Source: Anodontia alba
Taxonomy: Eukaryota; Mollusca; Bivalvia; Lucinida; Lucinidae
DNA length: 64,000 nucleotides
Direction of reading: 5' to 3'
Assembly: GCA_964016985.1 (NCBI GenBank)
Contig: OZ024828.1
Coordinates: forward strand, 31,139,129 to 31,203,128
The position numbers were made by a program, and so were the translations under genes. This document shows positions 54,994 through 64,000 of this stretch, in pieces (the first letter of the stretch is position 1; every line of letters starts with the position of its first letter). The notes below the pieces were generated by a model. It was not told where the DNA came from, searched no databases, and saw only the letters and a list, made by a program, of their open reading frames with translations.

Positions 54994-56059
54994 GTGTTGT
55001 CCTACTTATGCTGGTGAGAAAAAAAAAAACACGTCATTCTCTCGGCGCTTACGTCCTAACAAATTAAATATAGGAATTGATTGAATTGATCTCGTAACCT
55101 GTTACATTCGATCTAAATGAGATAAATAATGAACACACTTTATGTTTTATTCACAAACAAATAGATTCTAAGACAGAATGAATCTTGAGAGCAATAAACA
55201 CACTCAATAACTGAAAAAAATTGTAGTGTCAAATTTCCTGGGCTAGCCTAGGTAGTTCGGCCGAATGGGCAACATCAGTAACCCTCAGAGATATTTTCAA
55301 AAAATCCCAGAATTGGCTCAATGACCACAAACAACCAGAAAATATAAACTGCACTACAATTTTATACTTCAGAATAAATCCGGCTTTGGAGCTATGTATT
55401 GGATACATTTAACAACATTGCGCATACTTGTTCTACAAAAATAACGCGAGTCATATATATAACCCCGACAAAGTAGGATAATTAAAATGCGTATATTATG
55501 ATTTTCCAAAGATGAATAAGGGGATATGTTACACTTAATAGATTTTCAGCTATTTTTGCAAGGGAGGCAATTCTTGTTGCTTCCTGCACATTGAGCCCCT
55601 AAGGGTCAAAGGGAGCAAATTATTGTCTATTCTCTTCAGAAGGATGCAAAACAATTTTGACAGAGTTACCACCCTTAAAGTGTGTTTATTAACCTTCGAT
55701 GTTGCTGGTATTTTCGTAAACATTATTTTCAATGTTGTTGGTAAGATTTTCGAAAACATTATCTTCGATGTTGCCGGTATTTTCGAAAACTATTTCAGAT
55801 CTCGTGTAGGACTATATAAAAAAATTTAATGAAATACAATTAGTTTTGACTAAAGGACTGTTGCATGTAGCTGACATTGTCAGATTTTTTTTATCTCTCT
55901 CTAAAAGTGAAATAATATCTTAGGATTTGTGTTAAATGCATGCGTCTGAGGTTAACCTACCAAAACTGTATTTCGGAAAATTATAATGTCGATGTACACA
56001 CAGACAAAATTAGGAAACTTAAGGCAGACAGACACAAACCCAAAATAATTGGGTCGTAA
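54994..56059. other. Allele B, no recognisable gene
   Basis: Counterpart of 28936-29996. Contains the short TTCGATGTTG internal repeats at about 55697-55775. No gene call. Confidence 0.4.
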
Positions 56060-56410
56060 TCAGTCGTCAATGGAAAATAAGCATTTCTTGGTAAAAATGC
56101 TTCGCCCAACCATGCAAATCAGTTTAAATGGATATGTAGTAAGATATGGGAATTGTAATGTCCGGTGTTTAGAAAGTCCATTAATAGCTTGGCTGTGGCA
56201 AAAATGATCAGACATAAGTCTGGAAATAGCCACATTATAGGGATTCACAAGGCCCTGATGCTTCCCGTAGAACCTCTTAAGTATTGACACCAGTTTAGTT
56301 CTTTGATATCTCTGAGCAAACAGTCCTGTAAGAGTAGTCCGTCGTTTTATAAGTCCCAATTCTCTGAGCAGGCTTGAGCATAACGGATGAACTCTGGAAC
56401 GTATACACAG
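56060..56410 (-). pseudogene. C-terminal reverse-transcriptase remnant, allele B (frameshifted)
   Basis: Same remnant as 29997-30368. Here one base is missing near 56330 (CTGTAAGAGTAGTCC against CTGTAGTGAGTAGTCC), so the remnant frame runs into a different frame and makes a spurious 195-codon open stretch to 56647. The extra length is therefore an artefact of decay. Confidence 0.55.
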
Positions 56411-56689
56411 TATGCTGGTGCAGAAGACATATTGCTGATTTTCTTTTCTGTTAAGTTTCATATATCGAGCTATCGGAATATGTAATAAAAACGTGAATAT
56501 TATAATTTCTGAAATCTGGTCTTCAACACCTGACCCAATTACGGAAACTCCTCGCCTTACTAGAATATCCCCTTTCCATGTAGAAATATAAGTACAGCTA
56601 CCCGGATAGACAAACACAACACCCTCTGCTATATGGGCACATTGCAACGTTGGTTTTGGTATAATAAAGCATGGTATGGCATTACCAAA

Positions 56690-57165
56690 ACACGCCTATT
56701 CAAATATATTGAAAAATTGACAACCACAAAAGGAAAACTTTCAGATAAAAAAATCTGATATTTTTCATATTTCTTCTCAAAACATAGATTGTGGATACTC
56801 GTTAGAACCGCCTTGGCAAGGCGGTTCTAACGAGCACCCACAATCTATAATGTTTTAGTAAATAAGAAAAATAATGTATACCCCTGTAAACCCCAGTTTT
56901 TCCGTGTGTCATTTTGTTCTTGTGTTTTTCAGTCCTTTTAGTATTGCGATTACCTCGCTTGGGGAAAAGAGAGCTGATCTTAGTGCTTTTCGTACGTTTG
57001 TTTGGTTTGTGCTTGTTTAGACGTGTCGGTTTCCTCTTCCTTTTGGTGTCTGGGAAGGGCTGCGGTTTGTGATTGTGACACTCCCTGGACTTTTCTCTTA
57101 CCTTTTTTACTATATAAAAGTGGGTTTAAGGAGGTCAAAATTATATTAAACGTGTTTTCATGATG
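56690..57165 (-). mobile_element. Hairpin MITE, family H, with nested poly-T repeat (allele B)
   Basis: Counterpart of 30618-31102 with the same nested repeat at 56904-57109. The hairpin at 56783-56855 is intact. Confidence 0.85.
56904..57109 (+). mobile_element. Poly-T-ended repeat, truncated copy (allele B)
   Basis: Same truncation point and same T-run end as 30841-31047. Confidence 0.75.
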
Positions 57166-57237
57166 GTTTGTAGTCTGATCTTGCTGGGCATACATATCCG
57201 AAGGATATATTCTTGAATAATACTTTTTCTATTACAG

Positions 57238-57368
57238 GTGCGATCCTTAAAAATGCAATAGTTGTGGCAAAAGGCTCCAATGCCGTAATGTATGCAAAGT
57301 ATGGCGGTAAGCGCAAGGCCCTAAAAAATTTCTATTCACTTAAACCGAAGAATGTCAAACGCATACAG
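57238..57368 (+). CDS. Exon 2 of the small secreted-protein gene, allele B
   Basis: Same acceptor (TTTCTATTACAG) and donor (CAG/GTATGT) as 31183-31313, with the same phases. Two substitutions: GCT to GCC (silent Ala) and GAT to AAT (Asp to Asn). As the copy next to exon 3 on an ungapped stretch, it is the one to use when joining to 62927. The 19-kb insertion lies upstream of it, in intron 1 of this allele. Confidence 0.65.
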
Positions 57369-57644
57369 GTATGTATTTCATATTGAAATGTTTAACTGCT
57401 GCTGGAAAACACCCTCTCCTTCCGCAGCCACCGCACACTTGTCCTTTCGTAATGCAGATGTTGATTGTTTTGCAATACACATGCACACGTACGCACGCGT
57501 ACAAACATCTTCATTGTAATGCTGAGGAATGTATATTGTAAAGTTAACTGCAGTTTTACATCGGCTTCATGTACTCCGTTTTCGTTCAAAGACAATGGCA
57601 TGATCGATAATTTAATCAGTTTTTATATTTTAGTATACTGTAAC

Positions 57645-57709
<65 letters not shown>

Positions 57710-58654
57710 ATGAATGCAGTTTGTACTTGCTGTGGTTTTGGTATCTGCACTTTCCAGTAAAGACCAGCCTTATGCTAGAGATAGCTGCGCAGGTGGATTC
57801 GATTCTACGATTCCCTCTTGTCTGTGATCGTGTGCATTGTGACCGAAAGCAATCCACAAATTATATTGAGACAATCCCATTTCAAAGAGTGTTATTTCAG
57901 TCTAGTATCTTGTGATAGTTTACATCCTTTAAACTTCGGGTGCTCTAGCTGTATCCTCAGGTATATAACTGCTCAATTAAAAAAGTGCATGTGCTTTGCA
58001 AACCTACTTATCTTGCACTTGTTTAGGTTGTACAGGACTTGTCCGTTTACATTATGCAAAGACTCAGACATCTACAATGCTTACAAACTTAAGACTTCTG
58101 ACGGTGTTTGTAAAACTTCCAAGGTTAGCTCGCATAAAATGGTCAATTACTAGTAACACATTTATTCTATATTCGGATTCCGTATCTATTGAAAATATTT
58201 TAATATGATGTATGACGACTACATCGGCTTTCGTTACGCATATGTATATAGAATAGTTTTCCACCGACCTTCAATATCTACGAATAACATCTATAAAGAC
58301 TGTACCTAGAAACAATGAAAATATAAAAAGGTATCGGAGTCTCGGTTTCATTTTAACTCTTCATATGGCTACATACATCCCCAACCTCGGCATAAGCGGA
58401 CAATATTTTAAAGATACATGTACCAGAATGGACGCTGAGATATAAAGGAAAATCGAACATAAAAACTGCACTGAGATGAAATTCGAGAAGACGTTTTACG
58501 GACGCCACGGGGCAGTTTATACGAGCTGTAGGGAATTTTCATAGGTGGCTTATTCAGCAATAGCTTTCTATGTGTGCCCTTGGCCGCAACAGTAGTCTCT
58601 GTCCATGGCTTGCCATTTGCTTTATGGACATTCTCTTCATTTTTGTACTGACGT
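57369..58654. other. Intron sequence, allele B
   Basis: Counterpart of 31314-32564; (CT)n at 57647-57708 is about twice the allele A length. Confidence 0.45.
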
Positions 58655-58840
58655 TTAACCCTTTAAACTCTGCAAACCAGCATAGATGCCAATACAAACA
58701 GTGTAAATCCAGATACGAGCCGTCTCATCAGGATGTACACTGTTTGCTCTTCTGTCTTTCAGTTTAGACTAAACTCTTGGACCTGTCCAAATTCAAAGAT
58801 GGAAGAAACTCCTTCAGGAACTCAGATGTAAAAGGGTTAA
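58655..58840. mobile_element. MITE with TTAACCCTTT ends, family T (allele B)
   Basis: Counterpart of 32565-32750 with the same ends and module. Confidence 0.65.
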
Positions 58841-60411
58841 GTTTTGTTGTAACGTGCTTATGAAACACGGTTCATACTATATGGACTCTAGTACTCCATT
58901 TTGGCTAACCCTAGCATTGGAAAGATATACGATTTATTTTCCATATAGGAAGAAAGCCTGGACATGCCTGTACATAAACAACTGTATAGCAGATATGTAT
59001 ACATTGCATTTCGCGAGAACCCGCACGTTTCTATGAAGGCCCAGTTGATACGTAACAATTTCTAAGTGTACAAAAACTTGTGTATTCAGATTAAATCATA
59101 AAAAAGAAAGAAACAAAATGCTCAAAACAGAAAGCAGAATGTTTATTTTCTCATGTGATTATGCAAACATGACGTCATTAGTGACATCTCGGTTGTTTTC
59201 CGCATTTAAGGGGGAGTACCCCATTTTCCTGTCTAACATGATTTTTTTTTTTTTTTTTTTTTGTTTTAATTTCGCATGCAAACTGCGTTTCAAATAAACC
59301 TTCTATCGTTTCCTATAGCCTATATTAAAAGGTATACAGAAAGGATTAACTCCAAAACATGTTCGATATTTTTCATCCAATATGGTGCTACAATAAACAT
59401 GTAGGAAAACCTTTGATTGTAAATTTTATGATACCATTTTGAATGACACAGGTTAAAGTTTACCAGACATCTTTCGGGGGCTCGTGCTTATGTTTTTTTT
59501 CAATAGAAGATATTCGTATAGAACCCTGTATTGTACTTACGTAAGTCTTAAACATGCATGTTGAGGGGAATCACCGCGCATTTCTTCATGTCCATAATTT
59601 CAAAACCTTTGTTGGCGAACTATACTTTGTAGGAATGTATGAGGACCAAATTTAATATTTGACGTAATTTCCGCAAACTAAAATGTTTATCAAAATTTCA
59701 TAAAATACACGCCGTTTTACAAAACGCGACAATCCTTTTAAACAATCAGTGCTAATTTATATTCAGATATCAACTGTACCGATTAATTTATCGCGAGTTT
59801 GGTGCATATTGGTTATATGTTACCTGTTAGTATATACATGTATACTATACGCTTAATAGAACTTACAGTTGCTCGGCAAAACTCTAAACCAGTAGCATGC
59901 AAATTGCATGCATTTCTCCAAAATACAATTAGTTTCGCATTGCTATACAGCGGTTTTGTACGAATCAATATCCAAGCTTTATAAATACAAAAATTCAGCC
60001 GTATATCTTTCCGATTCTAAGGTGATGTTCTTTCGCACGGTAAAGGAATTGAGAAACCCGACTATACATTCCTGGTAATGCGTCATTGATTAACTCAACA
60101 CCAATAGGAGTTGATAACTGAAACCTCCGCACTTGTGTTTATACTTTGATTCAATTTTCTGCCTTAAAGGTTGTTATCATATCTGTTAGTTGGGCGATTA
60201 TCAGCTTTTGTAATAATGTTTAAGCGTCTAAGATGTAATTTGCAAGCTCATCCTCTCGAGAAGATTTGGAAATTCACAGTCATTTTTTGCACGTAATAAG
60301 GGTTACATACTTTCAATAAACATTGGCGAGGAGCCAAACTGGTTATGTTTTTACGAATCCATCAGGAAGAATTTAGGGCCAGCCATGTTTACATTTCATT
60401 TTTTATGAAAG
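58841..60411. other. Intron sequence, allele B, no recognisable gene
   Basis: Counterpart of 32751-34332. The T run at about 59241-59262 is longer than in allele A, and the 25-base stretch near 60380 is absent. Confidence 0.4.
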
Positions 60412-60651
60412 CATCACGAAAACATGCCTATATAATTTTGACCCCTTTAAACCCCACTTTTATATAGTAAAACTGGGGTTTACAGGGGTATACATTATTT
60501 TTCTTATTTCTGCTCTAAAACACAGATTGTGGGTACCTACAATCTATGTTTTGAGCAGAAATACGAAAAAATATCGGAATTTTTATCTGAAAAATTTCAG
60601 TTTTTGGTGGTAAAATTTTCTGTATATTAGAATAGGAATGTTTTCGTAATG
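60412..60651 (+). mobile_element. Hairpin MITE, family H, hairpin core deleted (allele B)
   Basis: Counterpart of 34333-34573; centre reads GATTGTGGGTACCTACAATC. Confidence 0.8.
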
Positions 60652-61215
60652 GGAATGTTTTGAGCAGTATTCAGAATAAATGATAGGGCCTCGCAGAATC
60701 ATTTCATTTATATTTATGTTTGTGTATGTGGATGAAGGATAATGTTCTGAGTCCCTTTGAGCATACACCGTTTTAATTTTAATGCATAATAAAGCACAGT
60801 CGAGTCATATATGTCAGGAAAAGGATAATATATACTCTACCGGTTTGCACAGCAATATCCGTCTATGGACTGTCCTGCAAATTGGATTGAAGGTTGTACT
60901 TTTGGACATGGAATATGTATTGTACAGACAGTACAATCATTTATAGTGTATCAGCATGAACCCCTAGAAAATGACATTCAATCCGTTTAAGGTCGGCAGA
61001 TCCGACGGTTACACGCCGTGTTTCAAGACGGAACATTTGTTTAAGTTTTCGAACAAAAGTGTAAGGCATCCTTGCAGCGGTTTCTGTCATTAAAATGCTG
61101 GCTATCACTACACATCTTTCTCAGCAGAGAAACGCTCCATAAATTTGGGACTTGTTTTGGATGCGCTGTTTAATTTAACAATTATGAATCGCGGTCAGTC
61201 CGTGGATTTGTACCA
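60652..61215. other. Intron sequence, allele B
   Basis: Counterpart of 34574-35145 with small differences, including loss of about nine bases near 61110 (allele A has ACACAAGTGCTACATC where B has ACACATC). Confidence 0.4.
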
Positions 61216-61461
61216 TCAGAGTGAGACTCTTAACTGACTATCTTGCTGCGTAAGCTGATATTGTGTCAGCACAGGTTGTCTTTCTGACGACCTATCAATC
61301 TGTACGATGTCCATTGCTGAGGCATCTATCCTTCGCTTCGTTCCAGGCACTTCTTCACATAATAATGTATTCATTATACAGTCAACCCTTTTTATACCGA
61401 CACTCGATGCAACGGCAAAATTCGTTACGAGTATCATGACAATTTGAATGTCACGAAACAT
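61216..61461 (-). CDS. Weak candidate: 81-codon frame, allele B
   Basis: Counterpart of 35146-35391, with Thr in place of Lys in the GKKRR stretch. Same caution: it runs into the MITE that starts at 61379. Confidence 0.2.
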   Translation of the reverse strand: MFRDIQIVMILVTNFAVASSVGIKRVDCIMNTLLCEEVPGTKRRIDASAMDIVQIDRSSERQPVLTQYQLTQQDSQLRVSL

Positions 61462-61728
61462 TCGCTCAAGACGTGACGGTTAATGAGAAATTATGCAAAA
61501 ACATTGCATAATATCTTCAAGCAACATATGTTTTGGATATTTGTTAGAATCGCCTCAAAGAGGCGATTCTAACAAATATCCAAAACATACGTTCTATGAG
61601 GAAATCAGAATAAAACAAAGCCTTTCTTACATATTATGCTGTCTATTAAGGATTCTTTAGAACAGCAAATTCATTATAATGGAAACCTTTTTGGTAACAA
61701 ATGATGTCGTTGTAACGAGGGTTCACTG
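61379..61728. mobile_element. MITE with CAGTSAACCCT ends and a central hairpin
   Basis: Ends CAGTCAACCCTTTTTATACC and, inverted, GTTGTAACGAGGGTTCACTG; TA precedes the left end. The hairpin at about 61517-61595 is nearly perfect: TTTTGGATATTTGTTAGAAT, CGCCTC-AAA-GAGGCG, ATTCTAACAAATATCCAAAA. The core is the family H module, but the outer arms and ends differ. TA and CAGT resemble Tc1/mariner-type MITEs (inference). Confidence 0.7.
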
Positions 61729-61730
61729 AA

Positions 61731-61968
61731 TTAATCCCTTTAAATACCGCGTTTCTCACATGGACTCTGACGTCTACGAATTTGAGTGTGTCCAGTATCT
61801 CAGTAAGGGATGTCGCTCAGACAAATTTCAAACAAAATGGCAAACAGAGTAATGGCAAAATAAAACATAGGCAAACAGTATAGCTCCTGATGAGACGGCT
61901 CGCACGAGGTGTCTTAGTTGTCTCTATAATGTTATCGATACCATTTGTCTGGTCTGTGAAGGGGTTAA
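61731..61968. mobile_element. MITE with TTAATCCCTTTA end, family T
   Basis: Ends TTAATCCCTTTAAATACC and, inverted, CTGTGAAGGGGTTAA. The internal module fragment GCAAACAGTATAGCTCCTGA, TGAGACGGCTCGC is in reverse relative to 32600. It starts two bases after the previous MITE and is followed by a TA microsatellite. Confidence 0.6.
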
Positions 61969-61970
61969 CA

Positions 61971-61973
<3 letters not shown>

Positions 61974-62062
<89 letters not shown>
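61974..62062. repeat. (TA)n microsatellite
   Basis: About 44 TA units. Confidence 0.95.
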
Positions 62063-62064
<2 letters not shown>

Positions 62065-62369
62065 CTTTGGCCATCACTCTAGATGAGGGACTTTGTACCT
62101 AAAAATATGAACATCTGTCTAAGTCTTATTTCTCCACGTACTCATAAGATGAGTGTAGACATTATTACCAACCCCATCTTTTAACCCCGAGCAGTCGGTA
62201 TCCGCAAACGCCCTTTTCGCTTTACGAATTATTTTAACACCGAACAAATCTCAGATATGATGACAACGTTTTTCATGTTCTTTCCAGAAAACAAATATAA
62301 GTAAAGATATTTAGAAAATTCCAAAGTCACGAAACACAGCTTCTGTTTATAACGTTTTACTGAATAATA
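62063..62369. other. No recognisable gene
   Basis: The minus frame 62229-62435 overlaps the next MITE and lacks motifs. Confidence 0.4.
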
Positions 62370-62591
62370 AGGCCCTCCCAGGGAAGGGTGTACCTGTTCT
62401 CTTGTTCCTCTGAAAAAAAAATCAACATTTTCCATTGTTCCTAAAAATCAAAATTTTGATTTTCTATGTTACCTGTTCCCCCAAATTGCCGTTGTTCCTC
62501 TGTTTCCCTCAGGTTTAGACTTTTGTTCCCTCGGTCCTCTGAAATAAATGACCTTATTCCACTGTTCCACAAACCCCCCCTGGGAGGGCCT
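62370..62591. mobile_element. MITE with AGGCCCTCCCAGGG ends
   Basis: Inverted ends AGGCCCTCCCAGGG and CCCTGGGAGGGCCT. The interior is rich in TTGTTCCTCTG and TTGTTCCC repeats. Related sequence at 52965-53074 (left half) and 50690-50760. Confidence 0.75.
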
Positions 62592-62739
62592 CAATAATCT
62601 GGCAGACATGACACTTTTGAGCCGCGACCTGAGAAACGGGTTGAATTCAAACTGTACAGATCCAGATCAGCCAGTTAATAATCTGATCAAGGACGTTGCC
62701 ATTCTTCGTTATGTTCTACACCATCGAATGATTCTATAA

Positions 62740-62832
62740 GTGCAGGTCCTGATCAGACTGCGCGGATGCATAGGCTGATCTGGGCCTTCGCTGTCTGCGT
62801 ACGCACGAAGACACGTTTACGCAAGACGCGGC
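62740..62832 (-). repeat. GCGCAG-type inverted-repeat fragment
   Basis: CCTGATCAGACTGCGCGGAT, GCATAGGCTGATCTGGGCCT, TCGCTGTCTGCGTACGCACG, AAGACACGTTTACGCAAGAC. In reverse this matches 27225-27320. Confidence 0.55.
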
Positions 62833-62839
62833 CCATTTA

Positions 62840-62910
62840 AAACACACGCACACACACACACACACCCACCAACCCCCCTCCCCCCCAACCACACACACAC
62901 ACACACACAC
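62840..62910. repeat. Interrupted (CA)n microsatellite
   Basis: CA tracts at 62840-62864 and 62890-62910, split by a C-rich piece. The second tract ends only 16 bases before exon 3. Confidence 0.9.
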
Positions 62911-62926
62911 TGTCTCTATGTTGCAG

Positions 62927-63094
62927 GGTAAAGTCATTGGCACGCTTCCGGGGAAGACGGTGAGTTTCCAAGCAACTAAAGAAGGAGTGATATTGGACAT
63001 AGTAATTGACAGACCTGTGTCTACAGGAGAAATGGCAGAAGGATGGTACACTATTCGTTACTATCCTAGTATTTCCCAGTTTATAAAGCAATAA
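62927..63094 (+). CDS. Exon 3 of the small secreted-protein gene (C-terminus and stop)
   Basis: Acceptor TGTCTCTATGTTGCAG, then 55 codons and TAA in phase 0, continuing the phase-0 end of exon 2. Encodes GKVIGTLPGKTVSFQATKEG, then VILDIVIDRPVSTGEMAEGW and YTIRYYPSISQFIKQ. Alternating hydrophobic residues suggest beta strands, and the Gly-Trp-Tyr-Thr-Ile-Arg-Tyr-Tyr segment is distinctive. With exons 1 and 2 the product is about 138 residues, of which roughly 117 would remain after signal removal; it is basic and has one Cys. Frame, open length and matched phases support a real gene. Family and role unknown; a secreted binding or defence protein is only a guess. Confidence 0.65.
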   Translation, partial: GKVIGTLPGKTVSFQATKEGVILDIVIDRPVSTGEMAEGWYTIRYYPSISQFIKQ

Positions 63095-63095
63095 A
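63090..63095 (+). promoter_or_regulatory. AATAAA poly-A signal overlapping the stop codon
   Basis: AATAAA spans the last coding A and the TAA stop (CAATAAAC). If used, the 3-prime UTR would be only tens of bases. No other AATAAA is close, although GAATAAAAG occurs near 63750. Confidence 0.35.
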
Positions 63096-63382
63096 CAGTT
63101 ATCCTAATCAACATGAACAAACTGAGCAATGTTCCGCATGCTGGGTAAAAAAGTCTACAGACGACATGTTGAAATATCTCTTTTATTTTCCCAGATCCTA
63201 AGGAGACAATTTGCATGAGATGATTAAGCCTATATTTTGGGAAAAATAAGACACATATCGTCAATTAGTCGTGTGCTTGATAAATAGATTTTAAAAGGAA
63301 TTACCTTTAAGAGCAATGAACACATTCGCAAAACTGAAAACAGCTGGTATCAAGTTTTTTCTAGCCCGGCTGGCTAGTTTCT
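63095..63382. other. 3-prime flank of the gene
   Basis: AT-rich, no repeat boundary visible. It may contain the rest of the 3-prime UTR. Confidence 0.4.
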
Positions 63383-63661
63383 CATTACGAAAACATGCCT
63401 ATATAATTTAGACTTCCTTAAACCCCACTTTTATTCAGAAAAAAGCTTGGTTTACAGGGATAAACATTATTTTTCTTATTTCGGCTCAAAAACATAGATT
63501 GTGGGTGCTCGTTAGAACTGCCTCGCCGAGGCGGTTTTAACGAATACCCACAATCTATGTTTTGAGCAGAAATATGAAAAATATCAGAATTTTTATCTGA
63601 AAATTTTCAGTTTTTGGTGGTGAAATTTTCAACATATTTGAATAGCTGTGTTTTCGTAATG
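63383..63661 (+). mobile_element. Hairpin MITE, family H
   Basis: Ends CATTACGAAAACATGCC and ...GCTGTGTTTTCGTAATG. The hairpin at 63480-63570 has TTAGAACTGCCTCGCCGAGG against GCGGTTTTAA, so one arm carries the C-to-T change without its partner. Confidence 0.85.
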
Positions 63662-64000
63662 GGCTAATAGGCCTCATCACTACCCTCGTGTAATTCAAAC
63701 GTCCAGAATCGACTCAATTATTCCAAAGGACTTAAACTACACTGTTGTGAATAAAAGGGAGATGTTTTACGGCCCCGAGGATGGTAATGGTTTATGTAAC
63801 AAAGCACCAGATCTGGCCGAATGACACACGCCGAATGCTGAATGACACCCGCTGAGATGTTCAAAGGTGTATTTCGAAGTATGTATGCTTTATGGTGAAT
63901 TGATACACTTTCGGGAGGTCCATCTTTGTATATTTGTTATTTCAACTGCTCTTTCATGTCCCCACATTGTTTGTTCTTCACAAGTTCTTTTTTCCGTCTC
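63662..64000. other. No recognisable gene
   Basis: Nothing supportable. A short internal repeat is seen near 63820-63860 (CCGAATGACACACGCCGAAT, GCTGAATGACACCCGCTGA). Confidence 0.4.

Larger units (their letters stand above)
54992..61665 (+). repeat. Duplicated segment, copy B, right piece (allele with insertion)
   Basis: Matches 28934-35595 base for base apart from sparse substitutions and indels. It then runs on past the point where copy A is cut by the gap, which supports the idea that copy A is a contig end. Confidence 0.9.

Noticed and set aside
56060..56647. 195-codon minus-strand frame as a gene
   Set aside because: The length results from a one-base deletion joining a retroelement remnant to an unrelated frame; allele A lacks the fusion.

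Overview
This is a window of nuclear DNA from an animal, most likely a bivalve mollusc. It is AT-rich and has no dense run of genes. The few convincing coding pieces are short exons with GT-AG borders separated by introns of many kilobases. Most of the sequence is mobile or repetitive: hairpin-bearing MITEs, fold-back elements, tRNA-headed SINEs, Helitron-like ends attached to tandem arrays, a mariner remnant and a retroelement reverse-transcriptase remnant. The bivalve call rests on recalled resemblance of several repeats to bivalve genomic DNA, so it is an inference.

Gene content. I can assemble one gene with some confidence: a plus-strand, three-exon gene for a small secreted protein of about 138 residues. 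Exon 1 (6746-6863) has the start codon and a clear signal peptide, exon 2 is at 31183-31313, and exon 3 (62927-63094) has the stop codon. Splice phases match at both junctions. I do not recognise the family. Two further open segments (3556-3869 plus strand; 35146-35391 minus strand) are weak exon candidates.

Assembly and haplotype structure. Bases 28873-35595 recur, with sparse differences, as 35796-35857 joined to 54992-61665. A run of exactly 200 N (35596-35795) separates the two copies. The second copy is split by 19,134 bases (35858-54991) that begin CAGTCC, end GGACTG and are flanked by TA; the first copy has the empty site with a single TA. The simplest reading is that the two copies are alleles laid end to end, one with a 19-kb transposon insertion and one without. 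Exon 2 is therefore present twice (31183-31313 and 57238-57368). Splicing in both copies would break the reading frame, which also argues against a real tandem exon.

Layout. 1-6700: MITEs, hairpins and a minisatellite just before exon 1. 7050-13665: a fold-back element with arms of about 0.8 kb, a candidate GTA target duplication and two arrays of a GTAGGCAGCTC motif. 13.9-21.8 kb: mariner remnant, MITEs, TA microsatellites and quiet sequence. 21883-27017: a 5.1-kb fold-back element whose arms are about 185-base tandem repeats, with a Helitron-like element nested inside. 27.2-28.9 kb: microsatellites and MITEs. 28.9-35.6 kb: allele A. 35.9-55.0 kb: the 19-kb insertion, packed with SINEs, MITEs and at least six tandem-array families. 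55.0-61.7 kb: the rest of allele B. 61.7-64 kb: MITEs, exon 3 and another MITE.

The most notable pattern beyond the 19-kb element is a near-perfect hairpin module with core TTAGAAxCGCC/GGCGxTTCTAA. It lies inside several MITE families that otherwise have different ends, and its arms often differ between copies in a paired way.
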